Below are positions 1 to 8,490 of a stretch of 64,000 nt of DNA, one piece after another. The position numbers and the translations under genes are program-made. Positions within the stretch are counted from its first letter, which is position 1. Every line of letters begins with the position of its first letter. Below the pieces are notes generated by a model. That model did no database searches, had not been told where the DNA came from, and saw only the letters and a list, made by a program, of their open reading frames with translations. The DNA comes from CAVQNQ01 sp963714205 (GTDB lineage: Bacteria; Acidobacteriota; Terriglobia; Bryobacterales; Bryobacteraceae): the NCBI GenBank assembly GCA_963714205.1, contig CAVQNQ010000003.1, forward strand, positions 558,001 through 622,000, read 5' to 3'.

Positions 1-40
1 AGCACCAGCCAGCGCCAGCGGGCGGTCTCCGGTTCGCGGC

Positions 41-1699
41 TCACTGGAACTCGATGGTGGCCACCTCGCCCGCGGTTGACAGGCGGGCATTCGGCTTGGG
101 GAAATATCCGATGGCGACGCGGCGCGGCTTCTGCGCTCCGCAGCCCAGCTTCAGCTCGCCCGTGCCGCTTACCGCGATGGCGCCGGGGTCGGTCACCAAC
201 AGCCGGACGGTTTTGTGGTCGTCACCCTCCACGACTAAACGGGCCTGTTTGCCGAGGCAATCCACCTGCTTCAAAGTGCCGCTGGCTTTGCCCGCGGGCT
301 GGGGGCCATCCCACCACGGGACTGGCTTATCCGCGGGCGCTTTGTCGCTATATTTCGATTCGAGCTGGTGCACCTCCGCGCGCGCTTCGCCCTTGAGCCG
401 CTCGATGTCGCGGGCCTCTTCCTGGGCTTTGCGCTGCTTCTCGGCCGCCTCGTAATCCAGGCGCTGCTGCTCGATGGCCATGCGCGCCTGGTGCATGCGG
501 TTGCGCTCCGCCGGGGTGGTGGCGGCCTGCTCCGCCGCCGTCCAGGCTTTGGCCGCTTCGCTGTAATTGTGGCTCGCCAGATAGCATTCGGCCAGCGCCT
601 CCCAGTACGCGATGTTGCGCGGATCGCGCTCCGCGGCGGCCTTCCAGTGGGCCAGACGCCGGGCGGGATCGGTGTCGCGCTGGGCCATCAGCGCGAACGG
701 CTCATCCAGCTTGGAATTGATTCCGGCGGCGCGCAACAGGGCCTGGTCGGCTTTCTCGTTGTCCGGCTCCAGCTTGGCGTACTCTATGTAACAGCGCGCG
801 CTCGTGCTGCCCGCCGCCATGCCGGCGGCGAAATAGCCGCGCGCCTCGTCCGTGTGCCCGGCACCGAGAGCCAGCAGGCCCAGCCCCTCGTCGGCCTCCG
901 GCTTCTTCTCGCCGTCGTTGAGGAGCTGCCGGTACTCGGCGGCGGAACGTTCGCCCGCCAGCAGATCCGCCCGCGCCAGGGTGGCATCGGCATCGGAAAC
1001 GGTGCGTTCCGGAAAATCGCTCTCGGCCATGGGAAGGCTGCTGAGCGGAGTAGTTTCGAAGTTACCAGCAGCCAGGTGTCGGCGGACCTCCTCTTCGATT
1101 TGCGCCGGCCCCTTGCCAAAGGCATTGCGGTAGGCCGCTTCCTGGTCCACGCCGCGCCGCAGGTTATAGAGCAGCGCGGGGGCGCGGCCGGCATATTCGG
1201 AATCGACCACCAGCAGGTGAATGCGGGCCCAATCCAGGTCCGGCTTCGGTGGCGGCGTCCCGGCCGTAATGTGGATGCCTTTCACCTCGAAGGTGGAGAA
1301 GAACTCGATCAATCCATGCTCGAAATCCGCCGGCATACGCGCGGTGTTGGACTTCATCAGGAGCGCGGTCATCGCGCGGTACACCTCCGGGGAGACCGCC
1401 CCCTTTTCGGAGAGCACCACGGCATAGCAATCGCGCCCCTCGACGAGAGCCGCGGGCGAGATCCAGCCAGTGGCGTTCCGGAAGACCATGACGCGCACTG
1501 GCTGCTGCGTCTGCAAGTCCTTCTCTCCCAACACCAACCCCAGCGAATGGCGGAACTCCTCGAAGGTGACGAGGGCCTCGCGCCCGGCGCGCGGTCCAGC
1601 ATCGGTGAAGACCTCAAATGGCCCTGAATTGTACCGAATCCAATGATCCGCCGCCGCTAAAAGGCAGGGGAAAAAGGCCAATGTGAGCAGCCGCCGCAT
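41..1699 (-). CDS. Exported TPR-repeat protein
   Basis: About 552 residues. The N-terminus (MRRLL, a hydrophobic run, then AAADHW) reads as a signal peptide, so the protein should act outside the cytoplasm. Residues ~20-130 contain a module starting WIRYNSGPFEVFTDAG that resembles the N-terminus of exported Acidobacterial TPR proteins (recollection, not searched). Helical TPR-like repeats follow at ~240-400, then a highly charged coiled coil (~405-450) and a short C-terminal beta-rich segment. A TTG one codon upstream (1702) would also open the frame; the ATG at 1699 is the more likely start. It is divergent from the radical SAM gene. No catalytic motif is visible; a scaffolding or binding role is inferred. 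Confidence 0.75.
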   Translation of the reverse strand: MRRLLTLAFFPCLLAAADHWIRYNSGPFEVFTDAGPRAGREALVTFEEFRHSLGLVLGEKDLQTQQPVRVMVFRNATGWISPAALVEGRDCYAVVLSEKGAVSPEVYRAMTALLMKSNTARMPADFEHGLIEFFSTFEVKGIHITAGTPPPKPDLDWARIHLLVVDSEYAGRAPALLYNLRRGVDQEAAYRNAFGKGPAQIEEEVRRHLAAGNFETTPLSSLPMAESDFPERTVSDADATLARADLLAGERSAAEYRQLLNDGEKKPEADEGLGLLALGAGHTDEARGYFAAGMAAGSTSARCYIEYAKLEPDNEKADQALLRAAGINSKLDEPFALMAQRDTDPARRLAHWKAAAERDPRNIAYWEALAECYLASHNYSEAAKAWTAAEQAATTPAERNRMHQARMAIEQQRLDYEAAEKQRKAQEEARDIERLKGEARAEVHQLESKYSDKAPADKPVPWWDGPQPAGKASGTLKQVDCLGKQARLVVEGDDHKTVRLLVTDPGAIAVSGTGELKLGCGAQKPRRVAIGYFPKPNARLSTAGEVATIEFQ

Positions 1700-1784
1700 C
1701 AATTTTCATTATCGCGCGCCGCGTATGTTAACGATGCCGCCGCCGGTTAAGGTGTTAGAATGAATACGGCACTTATTTTGGAAA

Positions 1785-3482
1785 ATGGAACCCCATCCTC
1801 TCGGTACCCGCGCGCGCATTCTGTTTAGCTCTGTCTTCGGCCCCTACGCACAGGACGACGAATTCGGCAGCCGCAAAATCAACCCCATGGAGCTGTATCA
1901 CAACCAGGTGACCCGCGAGCAAGGCCCGTTCTCGCTGCGCATGTTTCACCGCTCGTGGGGCATTCTGATGATCCAGCAGAACATCTCGGCTCCCACCACA
2001 GTGTTGGATTTTCCGACCCGCGAAGCTTTCGAAGCGGAGCTGCATGCCAATGATTACGATATAGTGGGCATCTCCTCGATCATCGTCAACGTGGGCAAGG
2101 TGCGGGAAATGTGCCGGATTACGCGACGAATCTCCCCGCGCTCGAACATTATCGTAGGCGGCCACGTAACCGCCATTCCAGGCATCGAGAAGATGATCGA
2201 TGCCGACCACTTTGTGCGCGGCGATGGCATCTCCTGGATGCGTCGCTACCTCGGGGAAGATGAAAACGCGCCCATCCGCCATCCCGCCATCATCTCCGGT
2301 TTTGATGGGCGAACCATGGGGTTCAAGCTGCCCGGCCAGAAGGGCCACACGGCCGCCACCATCATTCCCTCCGTGGGCTGCCCAATGGGCTGTAACTTCT
2401 GCACCACCTCGGCCTTCTTCGGCGGCAAGGGCAAGTTTTTGAACTTTTACGAGTCGGGGACCGACCTGTTCCAGGTCATGGCCGATATGGAAAGCCAGCT
2501 CAGCGTCAAGTCCTTCTTCATGATGGACGAGAATTTCCTGCTCCATAAACGGCGCGCCATGGAACTGCTCGACAACATGAAGCAAGGCGGCAAACCCTGG
2601 GCGCTATACGTTTTTTCTTCGGCCAATGCCATCCGCCAGTATTCCATGCGGGAACTGGTGGAGTTGGGCGTATCGTGGGTCTGGATGGGGCTGGAATCGC
2701 CCCACTCGGCCTACGCCAAGCTCAAGGACACGGACACCGTCAAGCTCACCGGCGAACTGCGCCAGCACGGCATCAAACTGCTGGGATCCACCATTGTGGG
2801 ACTCGAGCATCACACTCCCCAGAACATACGCGGGGAGCTCGAGCATGCCGTGGCGCACAACACCGATTTCCACCAGTTCATGCTCTACACGCCGGTCCCC
2901 GGCACACCGCTGTTCACGGAGATGAACGAGCAGGGGCGCATGCTCGAGAACGTCGACCTGGCCGACATTCATGGCCAGGATAGATTCAACTTCCAGCACG
3001 CGGCCATTTCGCGCGAAGATTCCAAGCGCTGGCTGGATTGGGCGTTCCGCCGCGATTTCGAGCTGAACGGCCCCAGTATCTATCGCATCTGCCGGACCAC
3101 GTTGGAGGGCTGGCTGCGCTATAAGAACGATCCCGATCCGCGCGTGCGCGAGCGCTTCGCCCGCGAAGCCAAGTCGCTGCGGGAGGGCTACGCCGCCGCG
3201 TTGTGGGCCATGGAGAAGCACCTCCGCCGGACCAATGAATCGGTAAGCGAGAGCATACGCGCCTTGCGCAAGCAGGTGGCCGAGGAATTCGGGTGGATGA
3301 GCAGCGCGGTCAGCCGGGCCTTGGGTCCGGTTCTGCTATGGTCCGCCCGGCGCGAGGAAAGGCGCCTGCTCGCGGGCAAGACCTACGAGCCGCGCACGAT
3401 CATCGAGCGGCGCAACTGGAGCCTGCCGGTGGTTCCCCTGGCGCCGCCATTCACTGCGCAAGAACAACCCTCAGGCTCCTGA
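1785..3482 (+). CDS. B12-binding-type radical SAM protein
   Basis: 565 residues. The N-terminal ~200 residues look like a cobalamin-binding-type Rossmann domain (the run YDIVGISSIIVNVGKV and later IIVGGHVTAIPG, where the family scans for a substrate), but the B12-ligand motif DxHxxG is not obvious. The radical SAM core begins near residue 195 with the cluster motif CPMGCNFC (CxxxCxxC), followed by DENFLL and GLESP, both typical of the core. A helical C-terminal extension follows. The substrate cannot be named; relatives include methyltransferases and lipid or hopanoid modifiers. The 3' end overlaps the convergent kinase gene by 32 bp. No strong Shine-Dalgarno precedes the ATG. Confidence 0.85.
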   Translation: MEPHPLGTRARILFSSVFGPYAQDDEFGSRKINPMELYHNQVTREQGPFSLRMFHRSWGILMIQQNISAPTTVLDFPTREAFEAELHANDYDIVGISSIIVNVGKVREMCRITRRISPRSNIIVGGHVTAIPGIEKMIDADHFVRGDGISWMRRYLGEDENAPIRHPAIISGFDGRTMGFKLPGQKGHTAATIIPSVGCPMGCNFCTTSAFFGGKGKFLNFYESGTDLFQVMADMESQLSVKSFFMMDENFLLHKRRAMELLDNMKQGGKPWALYVFSSANAIRQYSMRELVELGVSWVWMGLESPHSAYAKLKDTDTVKLTGELRQHGIKLLGSTIVGLEHHTPQNIRGELEHAVAHNTDFHQFMLYTPVPGTPLFTEMNEQGRMLENVDLADIHGQDRFNFQHAAISREDSKRWLDWAFRRDFELNGPSIYRICRTTLEGWLRYKNDPDPRVRERFAREAKSLREGYAAALWAMEKHLRRTNESVSESIRALRKQVAEEFGWMSSAVSRALGPVLLWSARREERRLLAGKTYEPRTIIERRNWSLPVVPLAPPFTAQEQPSGS

Positions 3483-5277
3483 TCTCGCCGGTGTGAATCT
3501 CCACGCTTGCCGAGGCTTGACGGCCGTCTTTTTCCACGGTGATCTGGTACGTCCCCGGGGCGAGCGCCAGCTGCGCGGGCGTGGTTTGCGGCAACGGCCG
3601 GCCGTTCACCGACACGGTTGCGCCCGCAGGTTCGCTGCTCACCATCAGGGTTCCGCCGGTGGAACGCAGCACCACGGGCGGCATCTCGACCGGCCCGCTT
3701 CCCACCTCGACATCGCGATGTTCCACCTGGTAGCCCGGCATGGTGATCGCAACGGTGTGCCGGCCGGGCGCGGCATCGAGTGAGCAGGGCGTTTTGCAGG
3801 CCGCTTCGGCACGCCCGTCCAGGGTCGCGGTAGCGCCTCCCGGGCTGCTGATGACGGCGACCGGCTGCACGCGGGCGGGGAGGGGCGGTCGCTCGCGGAC
3901 CGGTATCCTCGGCTCAGCCGCTTGCTTGACGGCTGGCTCCTCCGAGCGGGCGGGTGGCTCCGCTCGGCCGGCCTCTGCGGGGTTGGCTTCGGAGGGCGGC
4001 ATGGGGCTCGGCTTCCGTTCGGCCGGCTCAAGCGCGGAAGCCGGCGGTGGAGACGCGGCGGCGCTGGTACTGGAAGGTGAGCTTGAAGGCTTCGGAGGCG
4101 GGGTCGTCTGGGCCGGTCGCGCGGCGGGCGCAGCTGCCGGCTCAGCCGGCGCCGCGACCGCTCCCCCCGTGTCCGGGCCGCGCCCCAGCAGGGCTTCCCA
4201 GCGCTCGGAAATCCACGCAAGTTTCTGCGGCAACGAGGGATCGGCCTGCCAGCCAATCAGCGCCAGCAGGGCGGCCGCTACCAGAATCGCTCCCAAGAAC
4301 GCCAGAAATCCCGACCTCCGCTTTCCCTGGCGCTCCACCGTGGTGGTGGATTCCGCGCGTGACGGCGCATGCCCTGGAGGCAGGTTCACAATCGGGGCGC
4401 TCACATCGGCCACGGTGGGCGAATTCAGGCTGCCCCCGCGGGGCATGGCCTTCCAGCCGCGCGTCGAGTCGCAGGCCTTTTCCAGCGCGTTCACGAACTC
4501 CGAGCAGGTGCGATAACGGGCGTCCGGCTTCTTGGCGAGCGCCTTGCGCAGCGCGGTCTCGATGGCCCCGCTGAGCGTGGGATTCAGCCGCTGCGGCGGC
4601 GATGGCTCGTCCGCCACAATCTTGAAAACCACCGTGGTAAGCTGCTCGCCCGTATAGGGTTTTTCCCCGGTGAGCATCTCGTAGGCGATCACCCCCAGCG
4701 AGAACTGGTCCGAGCGGCCATCCACCATCTGCCCCTGCACCTGTTCGGGCGACATGTAGTGCGGCGTGCCCACGATCGAGCCGGTCATGGTGAACTGCTC
4801 GGAGGCGGTGATCTTGGCGATGCCGAAATCGGTGATTTTGGCCGTGTCGCCCGCCGCGATCATGATGTTGGCCGGCTTGATGTCGCGGTGTACGATCCCC
4901 TTCTGATGGGCGTAATCGAGCGCCGCGGCGGTCTGGCCCAGAATGCCGAACATGCGGCTGCCGGGAATCGCCTGCTCGGAGAGCACGTGATCGAGCGTGG
5001 GCCCATCCACGTATTCCATGGCGATATAGGCCAACTCGCCCTGCTGCTCCACGTCGTAGATGGTCACAATCCCGGGGTGGGACAGGATGCCGGCGGAGCG
5101 CGCCTCGCGGAACAGCCGCTCGCGCATACGGGTCTGCTCCTCCGCGCTGCCCCCGCCAAGATGGATGGTCTTGATGGCCACCGGGCGGCCGATATTCGGG
5201 TCGATGGCATGGTACACCACGCCCATCGCCCCACGGCCCAGTTCCCTGACGATCTTGTACCGCCCGATCCGGTCCAT
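3451..5277 (-). CDS. Membrane Ser/Thr protein kinase with C-terminal PEGA domains
   Basis: 608 residues. A complete kinase domain occupies ~1-270: glycine loop GRGAMGVVY, lysine in VAIKTI, catalytic loop HRDIKPANIM, DFG in DFGIAKI, and activation-segment end MSPEQ. A juxtamembrane linker leads to one transmembrane helix (~330-350, FLAFLGAILVAAALLALIGW). Beyond it are a Pro/Ala/Ser-rich stretch and two PEGA-like beta modules (~440-605, cores SSPGGATATLDG and SSEPAGATVSVNG). The kinase is therefore expected to be cytoplasmic with an external sensor tail that may bind surface carbohydrate or protein. It is transcribed divergently from nuoM, with 82 bp between start codons. Confidence 0.93.
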   Translation of the reverse strand: MDRIGRYKIVRELGRGAMGVVYHAIDPNIGRPVAIKTIHLGGGSAEEQTRMRERLFREARSAGILSHPGIVTIYDVEQQGELAYIAMEYVDGPTLDHVLSEQAIPGSRMFGILGQTAAALDYAHQKGIVHRDIKPANIMIAAGDTAKITDFGIAKITASEQFTMTGSIVGTPHYMSPEQVQGQMVDGRSDQFSLGVIAYEMLTGEKPYTGEQLTTVVFKIVADEPSPPQRLNPTLSGAIETALRKALAKKPDARYRTCSEFVNALEKACDSTRGWKAMPRGGSLNSPTVADVSAPIVNLPPGHAPSRAESTTTVERQGKRRSGFLAFLGAILVAAALLALIGWQADPSLPQKLAWISERWEALLGRGPDTGGAVAAPAEPAAAPAARPAQTTPPPKPSSSPSSTSAAASPPPASALEPAERKPSPMPPSEANPAEAGRAEPPARSEEPAVKQAAEPRIPVRERPPLPARVQPVAVISSPGGATATLDGRAEAACKTPCSLDAAPGRHTVAITMPGYQVEHRDVEVGSGPVEMPPVVLRSTGGTLMVSSEPAGATVSVNGRPLPQTTPAQLALAPGTYQITVEKDGRQASASVEIHTGEIRSLRVVLAQ

Positions 5278-5359
5278 CCAGTTCTAGTGATAGCACACCG
5301 GGGTCGCAAAGCCGCACCCGCAGTGGTGATACCATTGTGGGCTAATCCCGGGCAGGTAT

Positions 5360-6907
5360 ATGGATCATATCCTCTCCATTGTTTTATTTACGCCGCTGGC
5401 CGGCCTTCTGGTGCTGCTGCTCATCCCCGCCTCGAACCCGCGTGCGGTCAAACTGTGGGCCAACGCCGTTGCCCTGATCGGTTTCCTGGTCTCGCTTCCG
5501 CTGGTCTTCCGGTTTGACCGATCCAAGGATTTCCAATTCGTCGAGCGGGCCTCCTGGATTCCCACGCTGGGCGCCAGTTACCACATCGGCATCGACGGGC
5601 TGAGCCTGCTGCTCGTCATGCTGACCACTTTGCTCGGCTTCGTGGCGATCCTCTCGAGCTGGAACAGCGTCACCGAGCGCCTCAAAGAGTACTACGCCTT
5701 CTTCCTGCTGCTCCAGACCGCCATGCTGGGCGTGTTCATGTCGCTCGATTTCCTGCTCTTCTTCGTCTTCTGGGAAACCGGGCTGGTTCCCATGTACTTC
5801 ATCATCGCCATCTGGGGCGGCCCGCGGCGCGTCTACGCGGCCATCAAGTTCGTGATTTACACCCTGATCGGCTCGGTGCTCATGCTTCTCGGCATTTTGA
5901 CGCTGTATTACCAGCACTACCTCCAGTTCCAGACCCTCAGCTTCGATATCGCCGACCTCCTGCGCACCCAGATTTCGCCCACGATCGAATGGTGGGTCTT
6001 CTGGGCCTTCTTCCTGGGATTCGCGGTCAAGGTGCCCATGTGGCCCTTCCACACCTGGCTGCCGGATGCGCACGTGGAAGCTCCCACTGCCGGTTCCGTG
6101 ATCCTGGCCAGCGTCCTGCTGAAGATGGGGACTTACGGTTTCCTGCGATTTTCCCTGCCTCTGTTGCCCGATGCGGCCAAGAACCCGACCATCGTGAATA
6201 CGATGGCCCTTCTCTCGATGATTGCCATCGTGTACGGGGCGCTGGCGTCGCTGATGCAGAAGGATTGGAAGAAGCTGGTAGCCTACTCCTCGGTCAGTCA
6301 CCTGGGCTTTTGCACCCTGGGCATCTTCGCGCTCAATCCGGCTGGCATAGCGGGTTCCATCATCCAGCAGATCAACCACGGAATCTCCACCGGCATGCTC
6401 TTCCTCATCGTCGGCGTGGTGTACGAGCGCCGCCACACACGTGAAATCTCCGAATATGGCGGCTTGATGCGCATCATGCCGATCTTCACCGTGGTCTTCG
6501 GCATCGCCGCGCTCAGTTCCATGGGGATGCCGCCGTTGAACGGTTTTATTGGTGAAATCACCATCCTGGGCGGGGCTTACCAGGTGTCCTTGACCTGGGC
6601 GTTCTGGGCGGTAGTGGGGATTGCGCTGGGCGCGGCCTACCTCCTATGGCTCTTCCAGCGCACCATGCTGGGCGAAGTCAACGAAAAGAACCGGACGCTG
6701 AAAGATCTCTCGCTGCGCGAGATCGTGGTATTCGCACCGCTGATCGTGTGGGCCTTCTGGATCGGCTTGAATCCCCAGCCATACTTCCGCGTGCTGGACC
6801 GCTCCGTGGCCCAGATCGTAGAGCGGGTGCACCCGGGCTATTATTCGCAGCACCATCTGGCTGATCCGCTCGAGGCGATCGGGACATCGGCGGACAGGTT
6901 GAAATAG
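5360..6907 (+). CDS. nuoM: NADH-quinone oxidoreductase subunit M (lone copy)
   Basis: 515 residues, the normal length for NuoM, an antiporter-like proton-pumping membrane subunit of respiratory complex I. Many transmembrane helices are visible. Family landmarks include FWETGLVPMYF (with the conserved membrane glutamate), MWPFHTWLPDAHVEAPTAGS, KLVAYSSVSHLGF and GMPPLNGFIGE. Subunit L has a longer C-terminus with a lateral helix and subunit N has different signatures, so M is the best call. Usually nuoL, nuoM and nuoN are adjacent; here the neighbours are a kinase gene and panB, so this gene is detached from the rest of complex I. The reading frame is intact. Confidence 0.92.
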   Translation: MDHILSIVLFTPLAGLLVLLLIPASNPRAVKLWANAVALIGFLVSLPLVFRFDRSKDFQFVERASWIPTLGASYHIGIDGLSLLLVMLTTLLGFVAILSSWNSVTERLKEYYAFFLLLQTAMLGVFMSLDFLLFFVFWETGLVPMYFIIAIWGGPRRVYAAIKFVIYTLIGSVLMLLGILTLYYQHYLQFQTLSFDIADLLRTQISPTIEWWVFWAFFLGFAVKVPMWPFHTWLPDAHVEAPTAGSVILASVLLKMGTYGFLRFSLPLLPDAAKNPTIVNTMALLSMIAIVYGALASLMQKDWKKLVAYSSVSHLGFCTLGIFALNPAGIAGSIIQQINHGISTGMLFLIVGVVYERRHTREISEYGGLMRIMPIFTVVFGIAALSSMGMPPLNGFIGEITILGGAYQVSLTWAFWAVVGIALGAAYLLWLFQRTMLGEVNEKNRTLKDLSLREIVVFAPLIVWAFWIGLNPQPYFRVLDRSVAQIVERVHPGYYSQHHLADPLEAIGTSADRLK

Positions 6908-6988
6908 GGACCGATGAGCTGGCGATGAGAGAGCTGGCGAGTGCGGCCTTTTCGCTACACTGTGGATTAACCAATTCAGGAGCGACGA

Positions 6989-7993
6989 ATGCATCAGAGC
7001 CCAAAGAAGAAGACCATAGCCGAACTATCGAACATGAAAGCGCAGGGCCGCCCGGCCGCCTGGATCACCGCTTACGACCTGCCGTTTGCGACGGCGGCGG
7101 AAAGCGCTGGTGTCGACATGATACTGGTCGGTGACTCCGGCGCCATGGTCCAATTGGGCTACGAGACGACGAATCCCGTGACGATGAACGAGATGATCAC
7201 CCTCGCCAAGGCCGCGCATCGCGGGGCTTCAAAGACGTTCATGATCGGTGACATGCCCCAGGGATCCTACGAGGCTTCCGGCAGGGACGCGGTACGGAAC
7301 GCGCTGCGATTCATCAAAGAGGCGGGGTCGGATGCCGTGAAATGCGAAGGGGGGCGCCGCATGGTCAAGAGCATCCGTGCCATGGTGGATGCCGGGATTC
7401 CGGTGATGGGACACCTGGGACTCACCCCGCAGTCCACAGCCAGTTTTGGGGGGTATCGGGTTCAGGGCAAGACGAAACAGAGCTTCGAGGCCATACTGGA
7501 AGACGCTCTCGAACTGGAGCGGGCGGGCGTTTTCGCGATTCTGTTGGAGGCCATGCCGGAGGAGCCTGCGGCGCAGGTTGCCCGAAGCCTTCGCATACCG
7601 ATCTACGGCATTGGTGCTGGGGCGATGGTTGACGGGCAACTGCTCATCGTCCATGACCTGATGGGCTTCTACGGATCGTTTCGGCCGTCGTTCGCCAAGT
7701 GCTATATCCCGTGTGTGCTTGGCAAGTTCGCCGAACATATTGCCTCCGCCGCGGATTTGAAGCATCTAGGCCGGGCGGAGCGTCGGGATGGATTACTGGC
7801 CCTGGCCACGATGGCGATAGCGGAATACGTCGCCGAGGTTCGCGAACGCAAGTTTCCCGACCAGGACTATATCTACGCAATCAAGGAACACGAACTCGCT
7901 GCGCTGAGAACTTCGAAGTACTGGGTGGAAGTGGTTCGGCCCGTAACGCTCTCGGAGAGCCACCCGGTAGACGGTCGTGCCGCCGCCGAGTGA
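6989..7993 (+). CDS. panB: 3-methyl-2-oxobutanoate hydroxymethyltransferase, extended
   Basis: 334 residues; the usual PanB is about 260-280. It should make ketopantoate from 2-oxoisovalerate and methylene-tetrahydrofolate in pantothenate/CoA synthesis. Metal and substrate residues known from E. coli PanB can be matched: Asp in VGDSGAMV, Asp in IGDMPQGSY, Lys and Glu in VKCEGG, Glu in LLEAMPEE, and the loop GIGAGAMVDGQ. The metal loop differs from the common GDSLGMV, and ~60 extra C-terminal residues follow the barrel, so a specialised paralogue is possible. No panC or panD is adjacent. The ATG is preceded by AGGAG at 6979-6983. Confidence 0.88.
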   Translation: MHQSPKKKTIAELSNMKAQGRPAAWITAYDLPFATAAESAGVDMILVGDSGAMVQLGYETTNPVTMNEMITLAKAAHRGASKTFMIGDMPQGSYEASGRDAVRNALRFIKEAGSDAVKCEGGRRMVKSIRAMVDAGIPVMGHLGLTPQSTASFGGYRVQGKTKQSFEAILEDALELERAGVFAILLEAMPEEPAAQVARSLRIPIYGIGAGAMVDGQLLIVHDLMGFYGSFRPSFAKCYIPCVLGKFAEHIASAADLKHLGRAERRDGLLALATMAIAEYVAEVRERKFPDQDYIYAIKEHELAALRTSKYWVEVVRPVTLSESHPVDGRAAAE

Positions 7994-8397
7994 TCAGAAA
8001 AACAGCTCCTAAACTATCTGTTTGGATGTATAATCATGCCAGCCAAGTTGGCAAGACGGGAATCCTGGTCCATGCTCCCACGGACCTGAGGCCAGCGGTG
8101 TGAAGGTGCGTGGCCGGACACAGCCTCACCGGCGGGCGGGATTTACGGGCGGGCAGCGAATCCGTGGTGTCTACTGCGCTGGTTTCGAGCCGTAAGTGGG
8201 CGTTACTACCTTTTGGGGGGTCTTTTGGTCGAGCATTCTGGAATCGACGCGGCTGCCCGAAGACACGTAATCGCCGCACCCCCCAGAACACCGCGTTGCA
8301 GAACGCGACGTTAGCGACAGCGAGGTTCTTCATCTTTCGCTCCTCCACCACGCGGCTTTTCAAGGTGCACGTTTTCGGCTTGTCAACCTGTTGCTGT
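7994..8397 (+). other. Intergenic stretch without a supportable gene
   Basis: Open frames here have no recognisable domain, no convincing ribosome binding site and no agreement between frames. A TATAAT-like hexamer lies near 8030 without a clear -35 partner. The stretch ends in a fragment of a TIGR03437-type gene. Confidence 0.5.
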
Positions 8398-8490
8398 ATG
8401 GCCGTAGGGATCACGGCGAGGGACGCGGCGCCGGTGGTGCTGAGTGTGGTTGGGCAGACCAACCCGCTGGTAGTGATCGCAGGGAGGTGA
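8398..8490 (+). pseudogene. Fragment: last ~27 codons of a TIGR03437-domain gene
   Basis: Translated in frame with the stop at 8488-8490, this reads GITARDAAPVVLSVVGQTNP and on to a terminal IAGR. The next gene ends GITTGDAVPVVLGMAGQTSP to AVR at 12874-12959. Residue pattern, stop position and much of the DNA agree, so this is the tail of another copy of the same gene type. No upstream part of the domain is recognisable. The stop abuts the start of the NHL gene at 8491, as expected if a tandem array of related genes has lost most of one unit. Confidence 0.7.

Noticed and set aside
368..1627. 419-codon plus-strand open frame
   Set aside because: It lies antisense within the TPR gene, has no domain, and its length follows from high GC; the minus-strand frame has a signal peptide and repeats.
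1703..1784. Promoter pair (TTAACG, TAGAAT) upstream of the radical SAM gene
   Set aside because: Spacing of 22 bases is too long and the -35 match is poor.
4369..5517. 382-codon plus-strand frame over the kinase and nuoM starts
   Set aside because: Antisense to the kinase catalytic domain and running across two real starts; composition is His/Arg/Gly-rich with no domain.
5384..6436. 350-codon minus-strand frame
   Set aside because: Antisense shadow of nuoM; rich in Gln, His, Asp and Glu as expected for the complement of hydrophobic helices.
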